Positions 1 through 7,588 of a stretch of DNA of 64,000 nucleotides are shown here, in pieces. Every line of letters starts with the position of its first letter. Positions within the stretch are counted from its first letter, which is position 1. The position numbers and the translations under genes were made by a program. Below the pieces are notes generated by a model that was not told where the DNA came from, searched no databases, and saw only the letters and a list, made by a program, of their open reading frames with translations. The DNA comes from Myxococcota bacterium (GTDB lineage: Bacteria; Myxococcota_A; Bradymonadia; UBA7976; UBA1532): NCBI GenBank assembly GCA_963169045.1, contig CAUJDF010000044.1:620001-684000 (forward strand), in the 5' to 3' direction.

Positions 1-228
1 GTCGACCAGCTCGCCCTTCTTGAAGAAGCCGAGCTCGGGCTTCGACGCGCGCTTCGCCGACTTGTCGCCGAAGCCCAGGATGAGCGCGGTGTAGCCGTCA
101 CGCTGCTCCGTGCGCTTGCCCAGGACCTTGTTGCCACGCGTGCTGACCACCGTCACCGGGATCTGCTGACCCTCGGCGGTGAAGATGGCGGTCATGCCGA
201 CCTTCTGTCCGAGAATGCCCTCGGCCAT
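1..228 (-). CDS. rplC: 50S ribosomal protein L3, N-terminal 76 residues (partial at window edge)
   Basis: The reverse strand from the ATG at 228 reads MAEGILGQKVGMTAIF and continues open for 76 codons to the left edge. This is the classic L3 N-terminus (GxKxGMTxIF), so the gene encodes the large-subunit protein that nucleates 23S rRNA folding. An AAAGGGG ribosome binding site lies just upstream. In the common S10 operon rpsJ directly precedes rplC. Here the upstream neighbour on the same strand is the unrelated GYF/TonB-like gene ending at 362, so rplC appears to head its transcription unit, unless rpsJ lies elsewhere. The rest of the gene and presumably the downstream ribosomal genes are outside the window. 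Confidence 0.93.
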   Translation of the reverse strand, partial: MAEGILGQKVGMTAIFTAEGQQIPVTVVSTRGNKVLGKRTEQRDGYTALILGFGDKSAKRASKPELGFFKKGELVD

Positions 229-319
229 GGGGAACCCCTTTCATGATTCGGGTTGCTGTTCGCGTCCTTTGTGGCGAGCGGCCCCCGTAGCACGGGGCAT
301 CGCCAGGACGCGGGGCGGC

Positions 320-348
320 ACTGTCGTGTACCCGCCCAGGGAAGTCAA
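320..348 (-). promoter_or_regulatory. Candidate sigma-70 promoter of the rplC transcription unit
   Basis: In the 133-bp gap upstream of rplC the reverse strand shows TTGACT (343-348), then 17 bp, then GACAGT (320-325). The -35 matches 5 of 6 consensus bases but the -10 only 3 of 6. TTGACT also occurs upstream of the zinc-ribbon gene at 38979 and of the peptide-transporter genes at 53816. A short inverted repeat (281-298) lies between this site and the start codon. Confidence 0.35.
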
Positions 349-361
349 GGATATCGGGAGG

Positions 362-2089
362 TCAGAGGGCGAAGGGCAGGTTGATCGACATCGGATCGCC
401 GCTGAACTGCGGGAAGGTGAAACCGCGGGCGACCCCTTCGACACAGCGGCCAACGTCGGTGCCGGCGAGCGGACCCGACGCCGTGGCTGAGCTGACGCGG
501 CCGTTCTTGCCGATGCTCAGGCGGACCGTGACCGTCCCGCTGGCGCCGGGCTGACGCTCTTTGCAGGCCTGGACCGCGCCGGCCTTCATCTTGACGACGC
601 GGAGGATGTCGGCGCGGTCGAGCTGCTCCGGCAGCATCGGATCGGCGGCGGCCGGCGCCGCGGCGGGCGCCGAGCCCCCCGCACGGCCAGCCGGCGCGCT
701 GCGCGTCCCCTTGCCATCGAGGGCGCCGAGGAGCTCGTCGACCTCCGAGCCACCACCGCCCGAGTTGCGGGCCGGTGCGGGCGGGGGCGTGGGCCTCGGC
801 GGCGGTTCGGCGACGGCCACCGCCGGCTGCCCGCCGGCGCGGGGCGCGTCCTCATCGTCGCCGCGCGGCCGGGTCTCGGCGCGCCGGGCCTGAGCAGCCG
901 GCCGGGCCGACTCGGCGGCGCGCGCCGCAGGACGCGGCGGCTCGGCGGGCTTCTCACCGGCCTTGGCGACCGCATCCTTCTCGGAGGCCTCGGACGCGGG
1001 CGCCGCCTCGGAGGTGGGCGCAGCGGCCTGCGACGGAGGCGGCGTCGCCTCCGAAGCGGGCGCCGGCGGCGGCGTCTCGCCACCCACGGCCACCGTCGCG
1101 GGCGTCTGGTCCTTGGCGTTCGCCGCGACGACCGGCTCTTCGCCCTTCTTGGACATCAGGACCGCCGCGAAGATCCCACCGCCGATGAGCAGACCGCACG
1201 CGACGATGGCGACGGCGATCGTCGTGGTGTTGCCGCGCTTGCGGCGCACGAGCGACGGCATCGCCGTCACCGGAGCGGGCGCGGAGGGCGCCATGACCGA
1301 CGGCCCGCCCCCGAACGCGTCATCGCCGCCACGGGCTGGCGCGCTGCCGCCCGGGCCCATCAGCGCCGAGATGTCGATCAGGCCGGAGCCCTCGCTGCCA
1401 CCGGTGTTCGAGACCGCCGGGCGGCTGGCGCTGCGGGGGCTCTCGGACGCGTCGGCCAGGCTGTCGAGGCTGAAGAGCACCGAGTTCTCGTTGCGCTGGT
1501 TGCGCAGCTGCGGCTCGGAGACCCGCGGGCCCGGAGGCTCCTCGTCGCGCCCGCCGAAGAGGCTCTCGGCGGGCGCCGACGGCACCGGCTCGTTGCGCGA
1601 GACGATGACGTCGTCGTCTCCCTCGTCCACCGAGGAGAAGACCGATGCCGGCTCTTCGATGGAAGCAGCGGCGCGATCGCTGCCGCCTGAAAAGAGGTGA
1701 GCGAACTCGGTGATGGCCGAGAGGCGAATCCAGTCGGACATGCCCTCGGCCCACGTGAACGAGTCGGCGTCGATCTCACCGCCGCGATAACGGCGCTCGA
1801 CGTCGGCCACGCTCAGCGGCCCCACCTGCTCGCGATTGACGACGACATACCAGATGGCATCGCTGGCGCCCGAGGTCTGGCCCTCAGGCGGCGCGAAGCC
1901 GACGACGCGCGTGGCCTCGTCCGATCCACCGTCCCGAGGTGCGCTCGCGCTCACCTCCGGACCCTGCGCGCCCGCCTTCACCACGATGACGTGCGAGCAC
2001 TTCTTGCAGCGGATCTTGAAGACCTTGTTGCGGACCTTGTCGTCGCTGATCTGGTACTTCGCCGCGCAGTTGTCGCAGACGATCCTCAT
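362..2089 (-). CDS. Zinc-ribbon / GYF / TonB-like envelope protein, AgmX (GltJ)-like
   Basis: A 575-residue protein. It has an N-terminal zinc ribbon with C5-x2-C8 and C28-x2-C31 (MJ0042 type) and a GYF_2-like domain at about 79-133 (WYV...VGPLS). A disordered Ser/Pro linker follows, then one membrane helix at 288-312, an Ala/Pro-rich periplasmic stretch, and an AgmX/PglI-type TonB-like C-terminal domain at about 485-575 (ACKERQPG...GRVSSATASG...FPQF). This is the architecture of Myxococcus AgmX/GltJ, whose cytoplasmic zinc ribbon and GYF domains bind MglA and whose periplasmic TonB-like end reaches the outer-membrane Glt proteins. The linker holds two short hydrophobic motifs, SVLFSLDSL (about 203-211) and GLIDISALM (about 236-244). 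A good promoter lies just upstream, so it may be expressed separately from the cluster behind it. The domain calls are firm; the functional equivalence to GltJ, rather than to an Nfs-type paralogue, is inferred. Confidence 0.85.
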   Translation of the reverse strand: MRIVCDNCAAKYQISDDKVRNKVFKIRCKKCSHVIVVKAGAQGPEVSASAPRDGGSDEATRVVGFAPPEGQTSGASDAIWYVVVNREQVGPLSVADVERRYRGGEIDADSFTWAEGMSDWIRLSAITEFAHLFSGGSDRAAASIEEPASVFSSVDEGDDDVIVSRNEPVPSAPAESLFGGRDEEPPGPRVSEPQLRNQRNENSVLFSLDSLADASESPRSASRPAVSNTGGSEGSGLIDISALMGPGGSAPARGGDDAFGGGPSVMAPSAPAPVTAMPSLVRRKRGNTTTIAVAIVACGLLIGGGIFAAVLMSKKGEEPVVAANAKDQTPATVAVGGETPPPAPASEATPPPSQAAAPTSEAAPASEASEKDAVAKAGEKPAEPPRPAARAAESARPAAQARRAETRPRGDDEDAPRAGGQPAVAVAEPPPRPTPPPAPARNSGGGGSEVDELLGALDGKGTRSAPAGRAGGSAPAAAPAAADPMLPEQLDRADILRVVKMKAGAVQACKERQPGASGTVTVRLSIGKNGRVSSATASGPLAGTDVGRCVEGVARGFTFPQFSGDPMSINLPFAL

Positions 2090-2142
2090 GAACGCGTCAC
2101 CCCCGGCAGCCAGCGGGTCGAGAGGGAGCCACCGAGTCCCGG

Positions 2143-2171
2143 ATTATAGATAGGGCCTGGTGGGGTCGCAA
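2143..2171 (-). promoter_or_regulatory. Sigma-70-type promoter for the AgmX/GltJ-like gene
   Basis: The reverse strand reads TTGCGA (2166-2171), 17 bp, then a perfect TATAAT (2143-2148), ending 53 bp before the ATG at 2089. It lies in the 198-bp gap after the small gene ending at 2288. This is the best -10 element seen in the window. Confidence 0.7.
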
Positions 2172-2287
2172 TCTTCGAGGCCGGCGCTCGCCGGACCCTG
2201 GCAGGTACAACGTCCGGAACCATGTCGGGATCTATGAAGCCCTCCGGTATCGGACGACGGCGGCCCCACGCGGACCGCGCGCGAAGG

Positions 2288-2548
2288 TCACCGCAGCGAA
2301 GAGTCCTTCGCCGTGGCCTTGAGAGAGGGCAGGAAGTCCTTCTTCAGCTTCAGCAGGCGCTCGAATTGCACCTTCTGACGCGCGTCGGTGAAGAGCACCT
2401 GCGGCTTCTTGTACTGGCCGTCGATCAACAGGTCGTCGAAGTTGTAGAACTTCGTCTTGTCGGTGGCGGCGGCGCCACCCGTCTGGGCCGCCGCAACGAG
2501 CGGGAACAGGACCACCGCCGCCACGAGAAGCATCCGCACGCTGCGCAT
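2288..2548 (-). CDS. Small secreted protein of the Glt-like cluster
   Basis: The chosen ATG at 2548 (MRSVRMLLVAAVV) follows a strong GGAGGAAG site and opens an 86-residue protein. A cleavable signal peptide (about residues 1-20, ending AAA-Q) precedes a basic, hydrophilic body with an FYNFDDLLIDGQ segment and a Lys/Leu-rich end. A longer reading from 2641 would add 31 residues without a signal. It sits 89 bp after the TPR lipoprotein gene and is probably in the same transcript. It could be a counterpart of the small periplasmic Glt proteins such as GltF, but I recognise no named domain and make no functional claim. Confidence 0.7.
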   Translation of the reverse strand: MRSVRMLLVAAVVLFPLVAAAQTGGAAATDKTKFYNFDDLLIDGQYKKPQVLFTDARQKVQFERLLKLKKDFLPSLKATAKDSSLR

Positions 2549-2637
2549 CGTCCACTTCCTCCGTTCTCCGGGGGAGAACGTGTACCGCCCCGCCCCCACT
2601 CTCGTTCGTCGAAGATGACAGGCGTCGAACCGGGACG

Positions 2638-4086
2638 TCAACCCGCGCCGCCGCCTTCGGTGGGGGCGGCGGCCCCGGCAGGCGCGGCAGCGCCGCCCGG
2701 CGCGGGCTCCTTCGCGGGCGCCGCGTCGCCGGCGGGCGTCGCGCCGGCTGCCGGCGCCGCCTGCCCCTCGCTCGCCGGCGCGGGGGCCGCGCCGTCGGCG
2801 GGCGGCGCCGCGTCCTCGGCAGGGTTGACGCCCTCACCACCAGCCGCCGGCTGCTCGCCACCGGCCGGCTTCTCGCCGGCAGGCATCTCGCCCCCTTCGC
2901 CGCCGCCCGTCTGCTTGGGCTGGAGCGTGTCGGCCTGCTCGAGGAACTGGATGGTGGCGTGCACTTTGTGGTCCGCCGCCGGCTTCGCGACGTCTCGGAA
3001 CTTCACGTAGTACGCGAGCGCCTTCTTCGGTTCGTTGAGCTGCTCTTCGTGGAGCTTGCCGAGCCGCAACAGCACCTCCGCGTTGCTGTCACGAACGGCG
3101 AGGCTCTCTTCATAGACCTTCGCGGCCTCCGGGTACTTCGCCGTGCCGTAGAGGCAGTTCCCCTCGCCCACCATCGCCTGGTAGTGCTTCGGGAACCGCG
3201 CCCGCACTGCCTGGAACTGCGCGAGCGCCGTTGGATAATCGAGCCAGTCGAGGTAGACGGACGCGACGTTGAGCCGCGCCTCGTCCATCGTCGCGTCGAG
3301 CGCGATCGCCTTCTCGAACTCGAGCACGGCGCGCGGCATGTCGCCCATCGCGAAGTGCGTCAAGCCCAAGTTGTTGTGGACCAGCGCGCGCCGCTCCTTG
3401 TTCTTGTCGAGGTCGCTCTTCTCACCCTCGTCGTAGCTGAGCGCCTTGGTGAACATCAGCAGCGCCAGCGGCAGCTTCTTCTGCTTGAGGTAGATGAGGC
3501 CCAGGTTGTTGATGGCGGGGACGTTCTTCGGCTGAACCGCGAGAACCTCCTTCACATAGCGCAGCGAGGTGTCGAAGTCGTTCTTGACCTGGTAGGCCGC
3601 TGCGAGGTTCGTGCGCGCCTCGAGGCTCTTCGTGTTGTTGCGGAGCACCGACTCGAACTCGGTGATCGCCGCCTGTGGATCCCCGCTGAGCAGCTTGGCC
3701 TTGCCGTATGCCAACGTGATGCCGTCGTCGGCGACCCCCTGCTTCAGGACGCGCTGGTACGCGCCCGCCGAGTCGGCGTACCGGCCCAGCTTCTCGTAGC
3801 TGTAGGCCAGGTCGAGCCACGCCACGACATACGCCGGATGAATTTTGACGGCCTCTTCGAAGGCGGTCGCCGCCGCAACGTAATCGGGCGGGCTCTGCTT
3901 GAGCGCCGTCGCGCCGGTCGCGAAGGCCTCGACGGCCTTCTGCGGCACGCCCTCGACGGGTTTGGCCTCGACCTTGTTGGCCTGCGGCTTCTCCGTCTGA
4001 GTGGCCGGCGCACCGCCGCACGCCGTAACGAAGGCCGCGACGGCCATCCCAAACAGCGGCCGAATGGTGCCGTGCACGCGGAACAT
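2638..4086 (-). CDS. TPR lipoprotein, GltE/AglT-like
   Basis: A 482-residue protein starting at the ATG at 4086, whose A is the last base of the preceding TGA (TGATG), so translation is coupled. A GTG one codon earlier is the alternative. The signal ends in FVTAC, giving lipidated Cys23. About residues 50-370 are tandem tetratricopeptide repeats (YEKLGRYADSAGAYQRVL, AIALDATMDEARLNVASVYL). The last ~95 residues are a Gly/Ala/Pro/Glu-rich disordered tail. The architecture fits GltE/AglT, the TPR lipoprotein of the periplasmic part of the Myxococcus gliding complex. The Nfs spore-coat export system has a similar lipoprotein, so the assignment is to the family, not the pathway. Likely anchored in the outer membrane facing the periplasm. 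Confidence 0.8.
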   Translation of the reverse strand: MFRVHGTIRPLFGMAVAAFVTACGGAPATQTEKPQANKVEAKPVEGVPQKAVEAFATGATALKQSPPDYVAAATAFEEAVKIHPAYVVAWLDLAYSYEKLGRYADSAGAYQRVLKQGVADDGITLAYGKAKLLSGDPQAAITEFESVLRNNTKSLEARTNLAAAYQVKNDFDTSLRYVKEVLAVQPKNVPAINNLGLIYLKQKKLPLALLMFTKALSYDEGEKSDLDKNKERRALVHNNLGLTHFAMGDMPRAVLEFEKAIALDATMDEARLNVASVYLDWLDYPTALAQFQAVRARFPKHYQAMVGEGNCLYGTAKYPEAAKVYEESLAVRDSNAEVLLRLGKLHEEQLNEPKKALAYYVKFRDVAKPAADHKVHATIQFLEQADTLQPKQTGGGEGGEMPAGEKPAGGEQPAAGGEGVNPAEDAAPPADGAAPAPASEGQAAPAAGATPAGDAAPAKEPAPGGAAAPAGAAAPTEGGGAG

Positions 4087-7000
4087 CACTGAGCCTCCTT
4101 GCCCGCGGGCGCGGCCGCCGGCTTCTCTGCCGGAGTCTTGTCAGCGGGGGCCGCCGCCGCGCTGGCGGGGGCGGGAGCCGGCGCGCCCGCCGCGGGCTGC
4201 GCCTGCGTCGCGGTCGTCGACGCGGGCGCGGCCGGCTTTGGCGCCTCGAGCTTGACCGAGGGATCCTCGACGAAGGTCGTCGAGAACATCGCCGGCACAG
4301 GCCACTCGGTGTTCACCGACGCGTCCTCGAGGATCGGGAAGGAGTCTGGGCTGAGCTTCACGAGCAGCGCGGCCGAGCGACGCGACCACTCGTTATACAC
4401 GTGGTTGTTGTGCGCGAGCTGCAGCGCGCGCCGGCTCGCTTCGATCGCCTTCTCGGCCAGCGGTGCGGCGCGGTCGTCGAGCTCGGCGCGGTAGACGACC
4501 TTCTCGTCCTCGGTGAGCTCCTCGGGGATCGGCAGGTCGAAAAGGCTCTGCGCGAACACGTTGAAGCTCTCGCCGATGCGGTACAGGGCCCCGGCGCTGA
4601 TGTCGTGCGCCTTGAAGTCGAGCACCTCGAAAAAGATCGTGCTCGCCTTCTCGAGCAGCTCGGCCTTCTTCGTCAGGCTCTTGCGCAGCACGCTGTCGGG
4701 GAACGCGACCTTGACGGCCTGGAAGTCGCCGTAGACGTACTCGCCCTCGAGGAAGCGGGCTTCGGCGGCCGCGCGGCGGGCGCGCTTGTCTTCCTGCTCG
4801 GCAGCGGGCAGACGCTTGTACGCCTTGACCGCCAGGTCGAGCTCGCGCGACGCGTCCTTGCGGGCGTCCTTGTCGCTGCGCGCCTGGAACACCTTCGCGC
4901 GGCGCAGATACACCTCGGGGACGAGCTTGCCCTGCGTCTTCGCGTACGTCTTGAGCCAGCCGTCATAGACCTTCAGCGCCTTGCCCCAGTCCTTCTTGGT
5001 CTCCTGGAGCTCAGCGATGCGCAGGTGCACGTCCGAGGTGTCGTCACGGTCCGGAAAGAGCGCGATGTACTTCTCGAAGATCGTGATCGCGGCGTCGGTC
5101 TGCTCGAGCGCCATGCGGATGGCGCCGGCGTTGTACAGCGCGTCGGCGATCTGCGACCGCTCCTCGGCCTCGGCCTTCGCCGCCTCGGGGTCCGCGGGGG
5201 CCGCGTCCCTGCCCTTCTGTCCCCGCTTGCCCTTGCCCGCGTCGAGCTTGATGTTGGCCATCTTCTCGAAGTAGGTGGCCGCCGTCTCGAACGCGGTCTG
5301 GCTCTCGTACAGGGCGCCGAGGACGAAGTGGGCCTCGATGGCCTGCGACGAGCCCGGGTAGCGCTTGATCACGCTCTCGTACAAATCGACGGCTTCGGTC
5401 GTCTTCTCCGCCTTCTCCTGGATGGCTGCGGCGTTGAAGAGCGCGATGCCGGCCTTCTCGTGCTTCGGGTATTCGTTGACGAACCGCAGCATCTCCGCGA
5501 CGGCCTTGTCGAGGAGCTCCGGGTTGTTCTCCTTCTTGCCCCGCTCGGCCAGCTCGGTCGCGTAGTTGTTGATCGAGATCGCGATGACGTTCTCGAGCTG
5601 CTGCTTGTTGAGGACGATGAAGTTCTTCCGCTGGAGCATGTAGCGGCCCCAGCGCTCCATCTGATCCCAGCGACGCAGGCGGTAGTTCGAGTCGAACAGC
5701 GTCGCGGCGGCGTGCCCCGCGAACTTGTGGCTCGGGTGATGCTCCATGATCACCTCGAGCCGCTTGATGCCTTCGCCGTAGTGACCCTTGTTGATGTAGA
5801 TCTCCGCCGCGCGGAACGAGACGAACGGGACTTCCTTGTCCTTCGGGTAGAGCGTGACGTAGTCCTCGCACGCCTTTACGAAGGCCGTCTCGGTCTCGTG
5901 GAGCGGGGCCTCGGGGATCGGCTTGAACTCCTTGTCATCCTTCTTCTCGACGAAGGTGACATCGGGTCCGTCGACCTTGCCCTTGCCCTTCTTCTTGTCG
6001 GACTCGCGCTCCGGCCGTGCAATCAGGCCGGCGTCGGCCATCTTCTCTTCGGCGGCGAGGATGACGGCGTAGGCCGCGTCGAGCGAGTACTTCCCCTTCG
6101 CGTCGCGCGTGTACACGCCCTTGTAGTGGGTGATGGCCTTGTCCCACTCCTTCGTCTGGAAGAAGTAGATCTCGGCCAGGAAGAACTCTTTCTCGTACAG
6201 GTCCTTCGCGTCGGGGAAGGCGGCGATGTACATCTCGTAGTACCCGGCGGCCTTCTTGTAGTACGCGTCAGCCTTCTCCAGGTTCTTGAGCTTCTCGAGC
6301 TCTTGAGCCTTGGTGTGGTACTGACCGATGAGCCAGTCGAGCTGTTCCGTTCGGAACTGGTTCGACCGCGTCATCGCCTCTTCGTCGCCCTTGTTGACCG
6401 TGTACCAGCTCGACTTCGGGTCGAAGACCTGGACGAAGCGGTTGATCACCTCGTCGGCCTTCTCGAGGTTCTCGAGCTTCTTGTAGGCGGCGACGATGTA
6501 GTCGGCGTACTCGGGGACCTTCTTCCCCTCTTTGTTCTGGGAGATCAGGTACTCGTAGACCGCGACCTCGTCGTCGGTCTTGTCCTGCTTGTTGTAGATC
6601 TTCGCGATCTTCTCGAGGTTCTCGGCCGCCAGCTCGTCGCCGCCGACCTTGCGGAAGTAGTCCCGCGCCTCCTTCCAGCCATCGTCGACCTCAGCGTAAG
6701 CCAGGTCGAGGGCGGAGTAGGCCTGCTGGGTCAGGTAGACCTTGCGCTTGTCGGCGCCCTTCTGCAGATCCACCACCTTCTGGAAGGCCTGGATCGACTC
6801 CCGGTACTCCTTCAGGTTGTAGTGGACGTAGCCGAGCTTGTAGAGCGCGTAGGGATACTGGTTGGACTTCTCGTCCTCGAGGACCTTGAGGTAGTTGGTC
6901 TTCGCGGCGAAGAGCAGGTCGTTCTCGAAGTAGTACTCGGCGACGGCCAGGTACGCCTGGGTGACGTACTTGGACTTGGGGTACTCCTTCGTCAGGCGCA

Positions 7001-7571
7001 GCATGTAGCTGGCGCCTTCCTTCTTCTTCTCGGCCTGGGTGAGACCGCGGCCGAGGTAGAACATGACCTCGTCGAGGCGCGCGTAGTTCGGGAACTCCTT
7101 GAGGAGCTTCTTGTACTCCTCGAGCGCCTTCGAGTAGTCGGGCTGCGGCTCCTCCGGCTTGGCCTTGAGCGTGCCGTTCAGGAAGGCCTCGTACTGCTTG
7201 TCGTAGTCCTTGCGCTGGAGGAAGTAGCGGTACTTCGCCTCTTCCCACTCCTTCTCCGCGATGCGGAAGAGGAGGTCCGCCTTGTTCTTGTAGAGCGGGT
7301 TCTTGTCGAGAATCGCCCGCATCTCACGGATCTGGCGCTGGCGCACCTCCGAGAGCTGCTTCTCCTTCTCGGCAACGAACTTCGCCCGCTCGTCGTCCTC
7401 GGCGGCCTGCAAGGCGGCGTCGCCACCCTTGTCTTCGGGCTTGAAGACGCCCTTGGCCGCCTTCTCGCCCGTCTCCAGGGCGTCCGCCTGCTTGCCCTGC
7501 TGGGCGAAGGCGGGCGCTCCGGAGAAGGAGACGGCCAGCGCCACCGTCAAGCATCGGAGGGAGTTCTTCAT
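4086..7571 (-). CDS. Large periplasmic TPR protein, GltD/AgmU-like
   Basis: The ATG at 7571 (MKNSLRCLTVALAVSFS) gives a clean signal peptide ending AFA-Q and a protein of 1161 residues. The ORF extends 20 codons further upstream but that stretch is Arg-rich and signal-less. Nearly the whole length is helical repeats of TPR/TolA-binding style with very high Lys/Glu/Tyr content (YKLGYVHYNLKEYRESIQAF). A Pro/Ala tail covers about the last 60 residues. Size and repeat content match AgmU/GltD (about 1200 residues), a periplasmic scaffold of gliding focal adhesions, and its paralogue NfsD. It starts 17 bp after the GltC-like gene and its stop overlaps the start of the TPR lipoprotein gene. Confidence 0.82.
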   Translation of the reverse strand: MKNSLRCLTVALAVSFSGAPAFAQQGKQADALETGEKAAKGVFKPEDKGGDAALQAAEDDERAKFVAEKEKQLSEVRQRQIREMRAILDKNPLYKNKADLLFRIAEKEWEEAKYRYFLQRKDYDKQYEAFLNGTLKAKPEEPQPDYSKALEEYKKLLKEFPNYARLDEVMFYLGRGLTQAEKKKEGASYMLRLTKEYPKSKYVTQAYLAVAEYYFENDLLFAAKTNYLKVLEDEKSNQYPYALYKLGYVHYNLKEYRESIQAFQKVVDLQKGADKRKVYLTQQAYSALDLAYAEVDDGWKEARDYFRKVGGDELAAENLEKIAKIYNKQDKTDDEVAVYEYLISQNKEGKKVPEYADYIVAAYKKLENLEKADEVINRFVQVFDPKSSWYTVNKGDEEAMTRSNQFRTEQLDWLIGQYHTKAQELEKLKNLEKADAYYKKAAGYYEMYIAAFPDAKDLYEKEFFLAEIYFFQTKEWDKAITHYKGVYTRDAKGKYSLDAAYAVILAAEEKMADAGLIARPERESDKKKGKGKVDGPDVTFVEKKDDKEFKPIPEAPLHETETAFVKACEDYVTLYPKDKEVPFVSFRAAEIYINKGHYGEGIKRLEVIMEHHPSHKFAGHAAATLFDSNYRLRRWDQMERWGRYMLQRKNFIVLNKQQLENVIAISINNYATELAERGKKENNPELLDKAVAEMLRFVNEYPKHEKAGIALFNAAAIQEKAEKTTEAVDLYESVIKRYPGSSQAIEAHFVLGALYESQTAFETAATYFEKMANIKLDAGKGKRGQKGRDAAPADPEAAKAEAEERSQIADALYNAGAIRMALEQTDAAITIFEKYIALFPDRDDTSDVHLRIAELQETKKDWGKALKVYDGWLKTYAKTQGKLVPEVYLRRAKVFQARSDKDARKDASRELDLAVKAYKRLPAAEQEDKRARRAAAEARFLEGEYVYGDFQAVKVAFPDSVLRKSLTKKAELLEKASTIFFEVLDFKAHDISAGALYRIGESFNVFAQSLFDLPIPEELTEDEKVVYRAELDDRAAPLAEKAIEASRRALQLAHNNHVYNEWSRRSAALLVKLSPDSFPILEDASVNTEWPVPAMFSTTFVEDPSVKLEAPKPAAPASTTATQAQPAAGAPAPAPASAAAAPADKTPAEKPAAAPAGKEAQ

Positions 7572-7588
7572 GTGCGGCAACCCGTGGA

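Noticed and set aside
281-298. Inverted repeat before rplC as a terminator
   Set aside because: Only five pairs with an eight-base loop and no T run; too weak to call.
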